DNA of 64,000 nt from Lepidurus packardi (lineage: Eukaryota; Arthropoda; Branchiopoda; Notostraca; Triopsidae). The DNA is taken from the NCBI GenBank assembly GCA_023053545.1, contig JAKZAN010000002.1, positions 12,892,790-12,956,789 of the forward strand, in the 5' to 3' direction. A program made the translations under genes and the position numbers. Under the pieces are notes generated by a model that did no database searches, was not told the DNA's origin, and was given only the letters and a program-made list of their open reading frames with translations. This document shows, in pieces, positions 53,698 through 64,000 of this stretch (its first letter is position 1; every line of letters starts with the position of its first letter).

Positions 53698-55443
53698 ATG
53701 TGGGTACCAATTGCATTAGCTGTAATACTTTGCTACATCGTTTACAAAGCAACTGCCCGTCCTCCAAACTTCCCTACTGGTAATTGTCAATCATTCTTAC
53801 TTAATGGCGCTTTTGTTTTATTTAAAATCAATTTTAGGGCCATGGAACTTGCCGTTAGTGGGTTATTTGCCCTTTTTGGGTACGCGTCCTTACGTTACTT
53901 TGAAGGAATTGTCCAAGAAGTACGGCGACATTTATAGTATCGATTTGGGCGGCTACCGGTCGATCGTGTTCTGCTCTTATGAGTTGATTAAGGAAGCTTT
54001 CAAGGAAGAAGCCTTCTCGGGTCGCCCGCTTTTCCCTTTTGTGGAATTCCGCTCTAATAACAATGGTAAAGAGGCTCAAGGGATTAGAATTAAAGCGCTC
54101 TGATTTAGCATTAAACCAATTTTTTGAATGCAGGTATACTGTTCGCGCAAGGCAATACTTGGAAAGAAGTACGCCGTTTCACTTTGAGATATTTGAGAGA
54201 TTTAGGATTAGGAAGATCGAGTCTCGAGAGGGTTGTCCAAGAAGAAGTCGTGGAATTAGTGGAATCCATCAAGTAAGTATATTGATAAATTAGTAAATTT
54301 TGAAGTAAAGTCTTATCCTCTTTCAGAAAGAATGTTGGGAAGACGATAAGCTTGAATAAAAGTTCCATTTGGCGGTATTGAGCGCATTTTGGACCATCAC
54401 GACCGGCCAAAGGTTTGATCTAAACGATCCCAAGGGCATGTCCTTTATCAATAATCTGAACACGTAATGATCTTTTCCATGGCCCTAAAAATCAAATTTT
54501 AATTAAAACAAAAGCACTATTAAGTAAGAGTGATTGACAATTTCCAGTAGGGAAATTTTTAGGACGTGCATTTGCTCTGTAAGCAATGTAGCAAAGTATT
54601 GCAGCTAATGCAACGGGTACCCACATGAGTAAGTTGGAGGTCCAATACCGGCCACTATGGTTTCGAGACTGGAACCATCCAAATTGTAAGATTCCTTATA
54701 TATACTAAAGGAACAGTAGTGTCCACTTCCATTTCGTTGGGTTAAAATTCAACTCGTGCATGCGCAAGGGGTTGTGACTGATAAGTTCCGTAACCCTCAG
54801 GTAGGTCGTCAAAGTCAATGTACCATGGTCAACACCCTATTGTATAGCAGATAGTATCTATATTGTTTAGAATGTCCAGCCACACACTTGACTATGGATT
54901 GAAAACCCAAACAATGGTTCAGGTCCCACAATGAACCAAACTAAGTGGAACATACTTAAATTTAATATTGCTAAGGTAGTAATGATTAGTAATGCTTAAT
55001 AATGCGAGTAAAAAATCTAGTTTACGAATATATGTTTCCTTGTATCATACGACATAATAACTCAGGTACAACAAAATGAAAAGTCGAAAAGTCAGAAGTT
55101 AAAACGAAAAGCAAATATTTTGCAAAAGCCATTGTTATCTTCCCCGTAAGTTCTACCTGACGCCAGACGGCAAAGTTAAACGTGTTGAACAGCTTATACC
55201 ATTTTCTGCAGGTTTGCATTATTTTTTCTTAGGAAGTATTCGTATAACTTTTTTTTTTCAGGAAAGAGATTGTGTCAAGGAGAAGGATTGGCTAAACTCG
55301 AACTATTTCTGTTCGCTACGTCTTTGTTGCAGCAATTCAAGTTCACTTTGTCTGCCGATCAACCCCAACCGTCGATGCGTCCACCTCTTTCATTCATTAT
55401 CAGTCCTAATCCTTACAACGTGGTTATACATTTTCGGACCTAA
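53698..55443 (+). pseudogene. Cytochrome P450 pseudogene with inverted insert (P450-6)
   Basis: Exons 1-4 are at 53698-53779, 53838-54065, 54134-54272 and 54327-54463. Exon 4 has a one-base deletion after S-L-N-K that shifts the frame to an early stop. Exons 5-8 are replaced by an inverted piece (54472 to about 55150). The gene resumes inside exon 9 (about 55159-55211, ending P-F-S-A-G) and exon 10 (55262-55443, L-C-Q-G in the haem loop). Not functional as a P450. Confidence 0.9.
54472..55150 (-). pseudogene. Inverted P450 promoter and exon 1 fragment
   Basis: On the minus strand this copies a P450 upstream region, the ATG exon (54626-54545, [13 protein letters not shown]) and the first bases of exon 2 (ggccatgg). 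The exon 1 donor reads GA instead of GT. It corresponds to the stretch 50348-51185 next to P450-5, or its equivalent near P450-7, inserted backwards into P450-6. Confidence 0.85.
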
Positions 55444-55585
55444 TTAAACGTATAGAAACCGTATATTACGCTTATTGTTTGAGGAATAAGAAGTACTGGA
55501 CTGAGTGGCATAGACAATAAAGAAGAGTAATGTTTGCGAGTAGAATTTCTATATTTATAGAAATAAATAGTACATTTGTTCAGAG

Positions 55586-56176
55586 TTAATATTGGGCAGG
55601 GGCGACGTATGCTGGGGCGGCATAGACGGCGGGTTTGTAGGCGGGGGCAGCATAGGTGGCGGGCTTGTAGGCGGGTTTGTACTCGGCAGCATAACTGCAA
55701 GAACCCAGATAGTAAACGTAGTTTCTTGGTATACATTTTAAATCTTAGCTCGATTTACCTGTCGTATTTAACATCAGCTACCAAACCATATCCGTTATCG
55801 CTGTAAGTGACGGTCTGGGTACGGCCATCGGGCAACAAAACCTTGTAGGATCCAGAGGTGGTCTTACCATCACTGTTCTGGGAGTGAGAATAGTGGTTGT
55901 AAGATGGCTGGTCATCGACGGCCCAGTTGAAGCTGTGGGGAGCAGCCTGTGAACAAAGCAACATATTGCTACTATTGCTATTATTGTAATGGCTTTAAAA
56001 GACGTACGTAAGTTTCGTAAGTCTTGGCGGGGTACGCTTGCTGGTAAGCAGGCCTGTTGTACACCTCAACGGCGGCGGCCGCGGCGACCAAAGCAACGAG
56101 GATGATGACCTGCAATGAATTTAAGAATAATTAATTGACTGGGCTTTTGATTATTGAGTCCTTTTTATACCTTCAT
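55586..56176 (-). CDS. RR-2 cuticle protein (CPR-B7)
   Basis: Exons: 56176-56171 (Met-Lys), 56109-56008, 55946-55759, 55694-55586; 134 aa. It shares the Ser junction codon and tail layout with CPR-B4. Exon 2 has one change (cagg-cctg, Lys to Arg in N-K-P). The tail is short. Intact although its P450 partner is scrambled. Confidence 0.93.
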
Positions 56177-56179
56177 GGT

Positions 56180-57396
56180 TGGAAGAGGATTGGTATTCAG
56201 CTGGGGATGAACTGATACTCACTTCTGCTCCAGCTTCTCGTTTTATAGCATTTGAAATATTGCTTAGAAGGTCAGTGGAATTGTTCTTTTCTAACAATTG
56301 AAAGGCATAGGCAAGAGTCCCTGCCCTTGCTTACGGCTATTGTCTTGCAGACTTGGCTTTAGTCACTTATTCACCCACACTTTTTAAAAGCCAGTTTTGG
56401 TCCCGTTAAGATAATGAAAGCTACCTGGCTTAGATTTGGGAGGGAAGCATGAACAAGCGAAAGGGAGGAATCTGGAGCAATGTGAAGGTCAATCACACTT
56501 TCTGTCTCTTCGACAACGACTTGGTCACTTTCAAGTTGATGGGTAACAGGATCCATTGACTATATATTACATTAATCCATTATTACAATAAATTTAATTA
56601 CCCAACGATAATTTTAATCTTACGGATGCTTCCTTTCACTAAGAAGATGAAGTTTCCGAGTTATTGACTTTCGAAATTTATGCATTTTCCCACAAGGAAA
56701 ACAGTGTCATGGTATCGTTGCTCAACCTTACAGCAGTGACTTACGGGGAAGATAACAATGGGTTTTGCAAATGCAAAATATTTGCTTTTCGACTTCTCGT
56801 TTTGAATTCTGACTTTTCAACTTTTCAGTTTGTTGTACCTCAGTTATTATGTCGTATGATGCAAAGAAACACATCTTTGTAAACTAGATTTTTTACGCCT
56901 TTTTTAGACTAAGTTTTCTTGGGTGTCTTTTGTCATTTAAAGAAGAAATCTAATGTGTTTAAAATACTTTTTGCTATTATTTGTCTTCATGAAACTTCTA
57001 GATGAATAGGATCTAAATTCGTAAGTTTTACTACCTTAGTAATATTAAATTTAGGTATGTTTCACTTTGGTTCATTATGGGACCTGAACCATTGTTTGGG
57101 TTTTCAATCCATAGTCAAGTGTGTGGCTAAACATTCAAAACAGTACAGATACTATCTCTTATACAACAGGGTGTTGACCATGGTACATTGACTTGAACGA
57201 CCTTCCGAGGGTTACGGAACTCATCAAGTCAAGCCAAGTCAAGCCTTGCACATGCACGAGTTGAATTTTACCCCAGCGAAATGGAAGTGGACACTACTGT
57301 TCCTTTAGTATATATAAGGAAACTTATAATTTGGATGGTTCCAGTCTCTAAACCATAGTGGCCGGTATTGGACCTCCAATACAGAACAACTTACTC
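56180..57396. other. Stretch without a supported gene
   Basis: Duplicate of 49800-51035, with upstream and leader DNA for CPR-B7 and P450-7. A TATATAAGG box lies near 57310-57320. Confidence 0.5.
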
Positions 57397-59431
57397 ATGT
57401 GGGTACCCGTTGCATTAGCTGCAATACTGTGCTACATTGCTTACAAAGCAACCGTCCGTCCTCGAAACTTCCCTACTGGTAATTGTCAATCATTCTTACT
57501 TAATGGTGCTTTTGTTTTATTTAAAATCATTTTTAGGGCCATGGAACTTGCCGTTGGTGGGTTATTTGCCCTTTTTGGGTACGCGTCCGTACGTTACTTT
57601 GAAGGAATTGTCCAAGAAGTACGGGGATATTTATAGTATCAATTTGGGCGGCTACCGATCCATAGTGTTGTGTTCTTATGAATTGATTAAAGACGCCTTG
57701 AAGGAAGAAGCCTTCGCGGGTCGTCCGCTCTTCCCTTTTGTGAAATTCCGATCCGATAACAAAGGTATGAGACGCTTATCGAATTGAAGTACTCTGATTT
57801 CCGAGTAAAACAATTTTATGAGTGTAGGGATACTGTTCGCCCAAGGAGATACTTGGAAAGAAGTACGTCGTTTCACTTTGAGACATTTGAGAGATTTAGG
57901 ATTAGGAAGATCAAGTCTTGAGAGGCCAATCCAAGAAGAAGTCCTGGAATTAGTGGAATCCTTCAAGTAAATATATCGATAAATTATCAAATTTTGAAGT
58001 TGGTAATAATTTGAAAGTTATTCTCGTTCAGGCAGGATGTTGGAAAGTCGATAAGCTTGAATAAGACGTTCAATTTGGCGGTACTGAACGCAGTATGGAC
58101 CATGACGACCGGCAAAAGGTTTGACCTAAGCGATCCCAAGGGCTTGATCCTTGTAAATGAACTGAACAGGTATTGGTTTCACTGTCAAGAAAAGCAAAAG
58201 CATTATATGCCTTTACTAATGTACTAGACCTTATATTCCAGAACTTTAAGTCAAGGGGATACTGCCCGAGCATCTGATCTTATTCCTGGAATACACAGGG
58301 TGATAGGATACTCTGCTGAAACCCGTCAGGCTATGTCGAACAACAAAGTCGCCATTACAGTAACCTTTTTCTTAACTTAAATCTCGAATAAACTAAGATT
58401 TGTGTTAAGGAAATCATCAATGAACATAAGCGAGTTCATAAAGAAGGTGATACGAGTGACTTCATGCACGTGTTCTTGAATAGAATGGAAGAAGATGAAA
58501 AACAAGGCATATCTTCACCGTTTACTGGCGAAGATGGAAGTAATTTTACTTTATTTCCAGCAGGGAAAAGCGAATTTACTAATAGCAGGTCTGAAAAGTG
58601 AACAATTTGATGGTGAGCACCGCAGATTTGTTCATTGCTGGATCAGAAACCACTTCCACTACCCTCTTGTGGCTTTTCTGGTTACTATCCACTCATTCCG
58701 ATGTCCAAGAAAAAGTCTATCAAGAACTAGATGCAATTGTTGGAAAGGAACGCTTACCATCCTTTGACGATAAGGCTAGGTTACATTTAAACCAATTATA
58801 TATAAATCGTTTTCTTGGTGATGTAAAGATTAACTTTCTTAAAATTAATATGTTTGAATAGCTTGCCTTACACTGAAGCGGTGCTGATGGAATGCCAAAG
58901 ATATGCTTCGTTGGTTCCTTTAAGCGTCCTGCACTGTTGTGCAGAAGATACAAGTATTAGCATCGTTACATAAGTTTAAAAACTTATAAACCAATCCTTC
59001 GTTTAATTGGGTAGAGTTTAAGGGGTACGATATTCCCAAGGGTACCGTTGTGATACCCAACTTGTATCAGGTTCTACGCGACCCAAGATATTGGGAAAAA
59101 CCAGATGAATTTTATCCTGAACATTTCTTGACCCCTGATGGCAAAGTTAAACGTGTTGAACAGCTAATACCGTTTTCTTCAGGTTAGCAATATTTCTTCT
59201 TAGGAAGTATTCATCTTACAGTAATTTTTTTTTAATTTATTTTTTTCAGGAAAGAGACTGTGTATCGGAGAAGGATTGGCTAAACTTGAACTGTTTCTTT
59301 TCACTACATCTTTGTTGCAGCAATTCAAGTTCACGTTGTCGGACGATCAGCCAAAGCCATTGTTGCGTCCACCCCTTGCGATCATTCTTACTCCTCAGCC
59401 TTACAATGTTGTTATAAAGCTTCGGATCTAA
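57397..59431 (+). CDS. Cytochrome P450, CYP2 clan (P450-7)
   Basis: Exons: 57397-57478, 57537-57764, 57828-57966, 58032-58169, 58242-58359, 58410-58539, 58599-58779, 58862-58953, 59015-59182, 59250-59431; 485 aa. Same subtype as P450-5 (exon 5 [11 protein letters not shown]) but with the usual A-G-S-E-T-T in the I-helix, M-N-N-L-M-V at the start of exon 7 and S-V-x-C as S-V-L-H-C. Haem loop [10 protein letters not shown]. Confidence 0.95.
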
Positions 59432-59574
59432 GTAAACGTAAAGAATGCGTATTGTACTTATTGTCTCAGTAATCAGAAGAAGTACTCTAATAAGTAGAAT
59501 AGAAAATAAATGAGAGTAATATTTGCGGGTAAAATTTCTATATTTATAGAAATAAATAGTACATTTGTTCAGAT

Positions 59575-60193
59575 TTAATATTGGGCGGGGGCGACGTATG
59601 CGGGGGCGACGTATGCGGGAGCGACGTATGCGGGGGCAGCATAGGTGGCGGGTTTGTATGCGGGGGCAGCATAGGTGGCGGGCTTGTAGGCGGGTTTGTA
59701 TTCGGCGGCATAACTGCAAGAACCCAGATGTTAAACGTATTTTCTTGGTTTAAATGAACATTTTAGCTCCACTTACCCGTCGTATTTAACATCAGCTACC
59801 AAACCATATCCGTTATCGCTGTAAGTAACGGTCTGGGTACGGCCATCGGGCAACAAAACCTTGTAGGATCCAGAGGTGGTCTTACCGTCACTGTTCTGGG
59901 AGTGAGAATAGTGGTTGTAAGATGGCTGGTCATCGACGGCCCAGTTGAAGCTGTGGGGAGCAGCCTGTTAACAAAGCAACATATTGTTACTATTGCTATT
60001 ATTGAAATGGCTTTAAAGACGTACGTAAGTTTCGTAAGTCTTGGCGGGGTACGCTTGCTGGTAAGCAGGCTTGTTGTACACCTCAACGGCGGCGGCCGCG
60101 GCGACCAAAGCTACGAGGATGATGACCTGCAATGGATTAAAGAAGACTTTCTTGACTGTGCTTTAAAATTATTAGTAACATTTTTACCTTCAT
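59575..60193 (-). CDS. RR-2 cuticle protein (CPR-B8)
   Basis: Exons: 60193-60188 (Met-Lys), 60126-60025, 59964-59777, 59713-59575; 144 aa. Y-S-D-N-G-Y-G version. The leader and promoter (60130-60560) are almost identical to those of CPR-B4 (42590-43020), more than the coding tails are, which suggests unit-scale duplication or conversion. Confidence 0.94.
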
Positions 60194-60655
60194 GGTTGGA
60201 AGAGGATTGGTATTCAGCTGGGGATGAACTGATACTGGCTTCTGCTCCAGCTTCTCGTTTTATAGTACTTGAGAGAGTTACCCACAAGGTCGGCGGGTTT
60301 GTTCTACTCTTGTGCTAACAACTGAAACGCATAGGCAAAAGTCCCTGCCTTTGCTTAAGGCCGTGGTCTTGCAGACTCTCTTTAGTCACTTCACCCACAT
60401 TTTGTAAAAACCAGTTTTAGTACCGTTCAGATATGCTTAGAAAAGTTACCTGGTTAATAATTTTGGCAATGAAGCGTGTACACCCCGAAAGGGCGGTATC
60501 TGGTGCAGTGTGAAGGTCCGTTACACTTTCCTTTTCTTTGGTAATGAATGAGATTTGGCCAAACACACAGATACACATTGATGGGAAACAAGATCCTTTC
60601 ACTATCGATGTTCCTATACTAAATTCTTTACCGAACGATTAGTTTAATTGAATGG

Positions 60656-61260
60656 ATGTGTTCCTTCGCCATGAAGATGTATTGTAGAATTGCCTTAAAA
60701 CTATTCAACTTTCTGTCGTTTAACCTTACAGGCAAACAAAATATCTGCGAGATCTTCACCCATTTCCCCGTTACCGAATACGTTAATATCTTCACTATTA
60801 TTGTTGGCAGTTGGGCGGTTGCTCTTAATTCGAAAGAAACAGTTAATAAAGCCTTGAACTATGAATCATTATCAGATCGACACCACTTCTGTATAGCCCA
60901 AACGAGTTATTGTACAACAAACGTGACAGTTATGTAGTTCTCAAGTTGTTACCACCTAATTTTACTGTAATATAGGGATCTTTTTCTCTAACTAAGGCCA
61001 AACTTGGAAAGACATCCGCCGTTTCATGAGCAAACATTTAGAAGATTTAGGAAGGGGCAAATTCTTAGTCAATGAGGAAATTCGGGAGTTGGTCAAGTCT
61101 TTCAAGTAATATTTCAAATTTAAACCCCAACCTTATAAAATTCTATTATTTTAAGAGGCGTTATCCTGTCAATCCGATACAGTTATTTCGTACCTTTGAC
61201 ACGCCCTAATTAACGTATTGTGGACCATCACCGCAATGCGGCAGCAATTCAGTTTTCATT
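60656..61260 (+). pseudogene. Divergent P450 remnant (exons 2-4)
   Basis: An exon 2 trace has S-W-A-V-A-L-N-S-K-E-T-V-N-K-A-L (about 60811-60858). Exon 3 (about 60997-61109) has W-K-D-I-R-R-F-M-S-K-H-L-E-D-L-G-R-G-K, with the P450 helix C W-x3-R pattern, and E-L-V-K-S-F-K at its end. A scrap of exon 4 (L-W-T-I-T) is near 61219. The rest is absent. Like 37150-37610, it is far from the array P450s. Confidence 0.8.
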
Positions 61261-61635
61261 CCTATCAAACACCTCGATTGACTCTCGATTTCGCACGATA
61301 AAAATCTTGATTGATCTTTAGCCATAATATGTAATTTGAACTTCAGTTTTTAATTATTTTTCTTATTTTAAAGTATCGCGTCCAAAAAACTATATTTTGC
61401 TAGTACACAAAATACTGCTATTAGAAATTGCTATTGAAAAATATTCGAAATAGCTTTTAATACACTATTCGTGTACTAGTGCATATCCTTAAATATCTAA
61501 TATTGCTACTGGTACCAATAGCTTTCAGCTAACTTCCCGTACTTGCAGCAATATAAATTATGCTAATAAACAACAGTCTTCTTTTGCTGGTAAAATTTCT
61601 ATATTTATAGAAATAAATAGTACATTTCTTCAGAT

Positions 61636-62240
61636 TTAATATTGGGCGGGGGCGACGTATGCGGGAGCGACGTATGCGGGGGCAGCATAGGTGGCGGGTT
61701 TGTATGCGGGGGCAGCATAGGTGGCGGGCTTGTAGGCGGGTTTGTATTCAGCGGCATAACTGCAAGAACGCCAGATATTAAACGTATTTTCTTGGTTTAA
61801 ATGAACATTTTAGCTCCACTTACCCGTCGTATTTAACATCAGCTACCAAACCATATCCGTTATCGCTGTAAGTGACGGTCTGGGTACGGCCATCGGGCAA
61901 CAAAACCTTGTATGATCCAGAGGTGGTCTTACCATCACTGTTCTGGGAGTGAGAATAGTGGTTGTAAGATGGCTGGTCATCGACGGCCCAGTTGAAGCTG
62001 TGGGGAGCAGCCTGTGAACAAAGCAACATCTTGTTACTATTGTTATTATCGTAATGGCTTTAAAGACGTACGTAAGTTTCGTAAGTCTTGGCGGGGTACG
62101 CTTGCTGGTAAGCAGGCTTGTTGTACACCTCAACGGCGGCGGCCGCGGCGACCAAAGCAACGAGGATGATGAGCTGAAATGGATTAAAGAAGAATTTGTT
62201 GACTGGGCTTTTGATTATTGAGTCCTTTTTATACCTTCAT
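61636..62240 (-). CDS. RR-2 cuticle protein (CPR-B9)
   Basis: Exons: 62240-62235 (Met-Lys), 62173-62072, 62011-61824, 61759-61636; 139 aa. The first codon of exon 2 is CTC (Leu) instead of GTC (Val), giving M-K-L-I-I-L; the acceptor AG is kept. Last cuticle gene of the array; its P450 partner is only a remnant. Confidence 0.93.
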
Positions 62241-62244
62241 GGTT

Positions 62245-62993
62245 GGAAGAGGATTGGTATTCAGCTGGGGATGAACTGATACTGACTTCTACTCCAGCTT
62301 CTCGTTTTATAGTACGTGAGAGAGTACCGCTCGATGGGATTGTCCTATTCCAACAACTGGAAGGCATAGGCAAGAGTCCCTGCCCTTGCTTAAGGCCTTT
62401 AGTCTCGCAGTTTTTCTTTAGACGATTCACCCACATTGTAAGCTGGTTTTACTCCCGTTACAATCCCTAACGAAAGTTACGTACTCTTTTTTCAGTCAAT
62501 GAAGTACCTACCCGAAAGGTCGGAATCTGGAGCAATGTGAAGGTCGCGCTACTTTCCCTTTCTAAGATAACGGTTGAAGGTATGGAAAGAAATGTCTGTT
62601 TGCTGTTTGCTCCCTTTACTTATGCTCGCACTTTTACAATTATGACATATTATGGAAGATACAAATAAAGCTGTAATTAAAGACAAACCAAGTTCAAAAG
62701 GAATGTCTTAACGTCTCTAATTCTAATATAATTTCCGAAATTAAATGGTATAGAATCTCCCAAAAATAGATTAGTTCGATACCATTATAACAAACTTCTA
62801 TAACTATATATTGTTACCTAAATAAGTATCTATTTCTTGTTCTTCTTAAAAACTAGTTATACAGGTTATACGAGCCTCCGGACCAAGCTGCGTGTCATTA
62901 GCGCTTGACCACACTTTTCAAAACGCTACTTGCGTGGCATTAGATGTAATCTGTAAACAAAATAGTGCTGGGTTATTAGTTAAATTTGCTAAA
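62245..62993. other. Stretch without a supported gene
   Basis: CPR-B9 leader and promoter up to about 62560, then unique DNA leading to mRpL23. No coding signal. Confidence 0.5.
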
Positions 62994-63658
62994 ATGTCTA
63001 CAAGACTGTAAGTAGAACGTTCTTAATTCAAGATTATATTAAAAAGCGTCGATTTTTAGTTATCCAGTCTACAAAAAGGGCAGCCAGCAGTTAAGAGTAT
63101 TTCTACCCAACTTTTTCATGAAACTAGTCAAGCCGGAAATACAAGCGCTTCCCAACCAAGCACATTTCATTGTTAGCAGCGAAATGACCAGTGCTGACAT
63201 TAAAAACTACCTCGAGAAGATCTATAAAATAGAAGTCGTTCATGTTCGCACTTATAACGCCATGGGTAAACATTAAACCTTCAGTTTTCTATTTAATTTC
63301 TCTTTTTTTAACCATTGTTTTTTTCAAATCAGTTGAATTTCTAACAGTGAATTATTCTAACAGGGAAAACAAGACTCACAGAAAAGAAGTATGTAGTAAA
63401 AGATGACGATTACAAAGTAGCGTTTGTTACAATGGTAAATCTAAATCTAAATCGTATTCCTCAAATGTTGACGTTTTTCCTTCTTATTTACAGCCCAAAC
63501 ATGTCAATTTCACATTTCCGGACTTGTTTCCCGAAGAGAAGATGAAAGAGAGCATGGAAAAGGAGCTGAAGGAGCTTAACCAAATGAAAAAGGCGTACGC
63601 AGACAAAGTGCGTGCTAATGAAAGTAGACGAGGTGTACCTTCATGGTTTGGCATTTGA
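62994..63658 (+). CDS. mRpL23: Mitochondrial ribosomal protein L23
   Basis: Exons: 62994-63007, 63060-63265, 63364-63434, 63494-63658; 151 aa. A large-subunit protein of the mitochondrial ribosome (uL23 family). Visible: Y-P-V-Y-K-K-G near the N-terminus, L-R-V-F-L-P-N-F-F, a K-N-Y-L-E-K-I-Y-K-I-E-V segment followed by V-R-T, D-Y-K-V-A-F-V, and T-F-P-D-L-F-P near residue 105, all typical of metazoan MRPL23. The charged tail ends V-P-S-W-F-G-I. AATAAA lies at 63686-63691. It is unrelated to the array and marks its flank. Confidence 0.95.
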
Positions 63659-63691
63659 GTAAAATGGGCTATTATTAATAACCAGAATAAA

Positions 63692-64000
63692 AGTTAGAGA
63701 TCTACATTTTAGATCAAGTGTCATTTTTCCTAATTTTTTTTTTCTTTTCTTTCCTTATTCTTAAATTCTTAACATTGTTCCCAACCTCATATTAGAAATT
63801 ATAACTCTTTATCCTTACATCAAGGAGAAAAAAAGGTTCACGCAACCAAGACTCGTCTTTTCTCACTGTACTTTATAAAACTTGGAGCTGAGGCGATAGG
63901 TTCATATTTAGCACGAGCTACTTTGTTCCATAACAGATGTTGCTAGCGAAATTACTGCAACATTACAATTTCAGACACAAATTTATTTCTATTGACTAAA
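63692..64000. other. Stretch without a supported gene
   Basis: AT-rich 3' flank of mRpL23; nothing recognized. Confidence 0.5.

Overview
This is arthropod nuclear DNA. It has many GT-AG introns of about 50-90 bp, TATA-type promoters, RR-2 cuticle proteins with chitin-binding domains, CYP2-clan cytochrome P450s and a mitochondrial ribosomal protein gene. The tiny introns and tandem cuticle-protein/P450 arrays suggest a branchiopod crustacean such as Daphnia. That species guess is an inference from gene style; no search was run.

Region 1 (1-28,280) is a churned cluster of small secreted-protein genes. It holds three intact RR-2 cuticle protein genes (CPR-A1 to A3, minus strand), several dead cuticle genes and loose exons, and two families of short secreted peptides (about 59-86 aa). 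Family I has signal-peptide precursors whose mature part often carries a cysteine core of the form C-G-x-N-P-Y-x-C-C. Family II shares a C-terminal L-E-P-Q-E-S-N motif or its derivatives. Peptide and cuticle genes share an architecture: a first coding exon of only ATGAAG (Met-Lys), then an exon that starts with the hydrophobic signal core. The peptide genes, but not the cuticle genes, usually have an NF-kB-like site (GGGGAATTTCCCC or GGGGATTTYT types) about 20-30 bp upstream of the TATA box. I read this as a fast-evolving, possibly immune-inducible effector peptide cluster born from cuticle-protein genes; it is the most interesting candidate system here. The cluster also contains a large inverted duplication (1-3,103 versus 7,245-10,449), a third partial copy at 25.6-27.1 kb, a tandem duplication (17.2-18.96 kb versus 22.55-24.15 kb), a MITE and many decayed fragments.

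Region 2 (29,876-62,240) is a tandem array of nine units. Each is a plus-strand CYP2-clan P450 facing a minus-strand RR-2 cuticle gene (CPR-B), with the 3' ends roughly 75-150 bp apart. Six P450s are intact, with identical exon lengths (82/228/139/138/118/130/181/92/168/182 nt, 485 aa). One is scrambled by an inverted insert and two are old divergent remnants. Seven cuticle genes are intact, one is split by a PIF/Harbinger-like element and one is reduced to its last exon. A perfect 20-bp palindrome sits at the 3' side of all nine cuticle genes. A 5'-truncated non-LTR retrotransposon (14-bp target duplication) and an unexplained 363-bp insertion lie between units.

Region 3 (62,994-63,658) is a conserved single-copy-type gene, mitochondrial ribosomal protein L23, which marks the edge of the array. 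Together the genes suggest body-surface biology: cuticle building, oxidative metabolism of small molecules, and secreted peptides with defence-like promoters.
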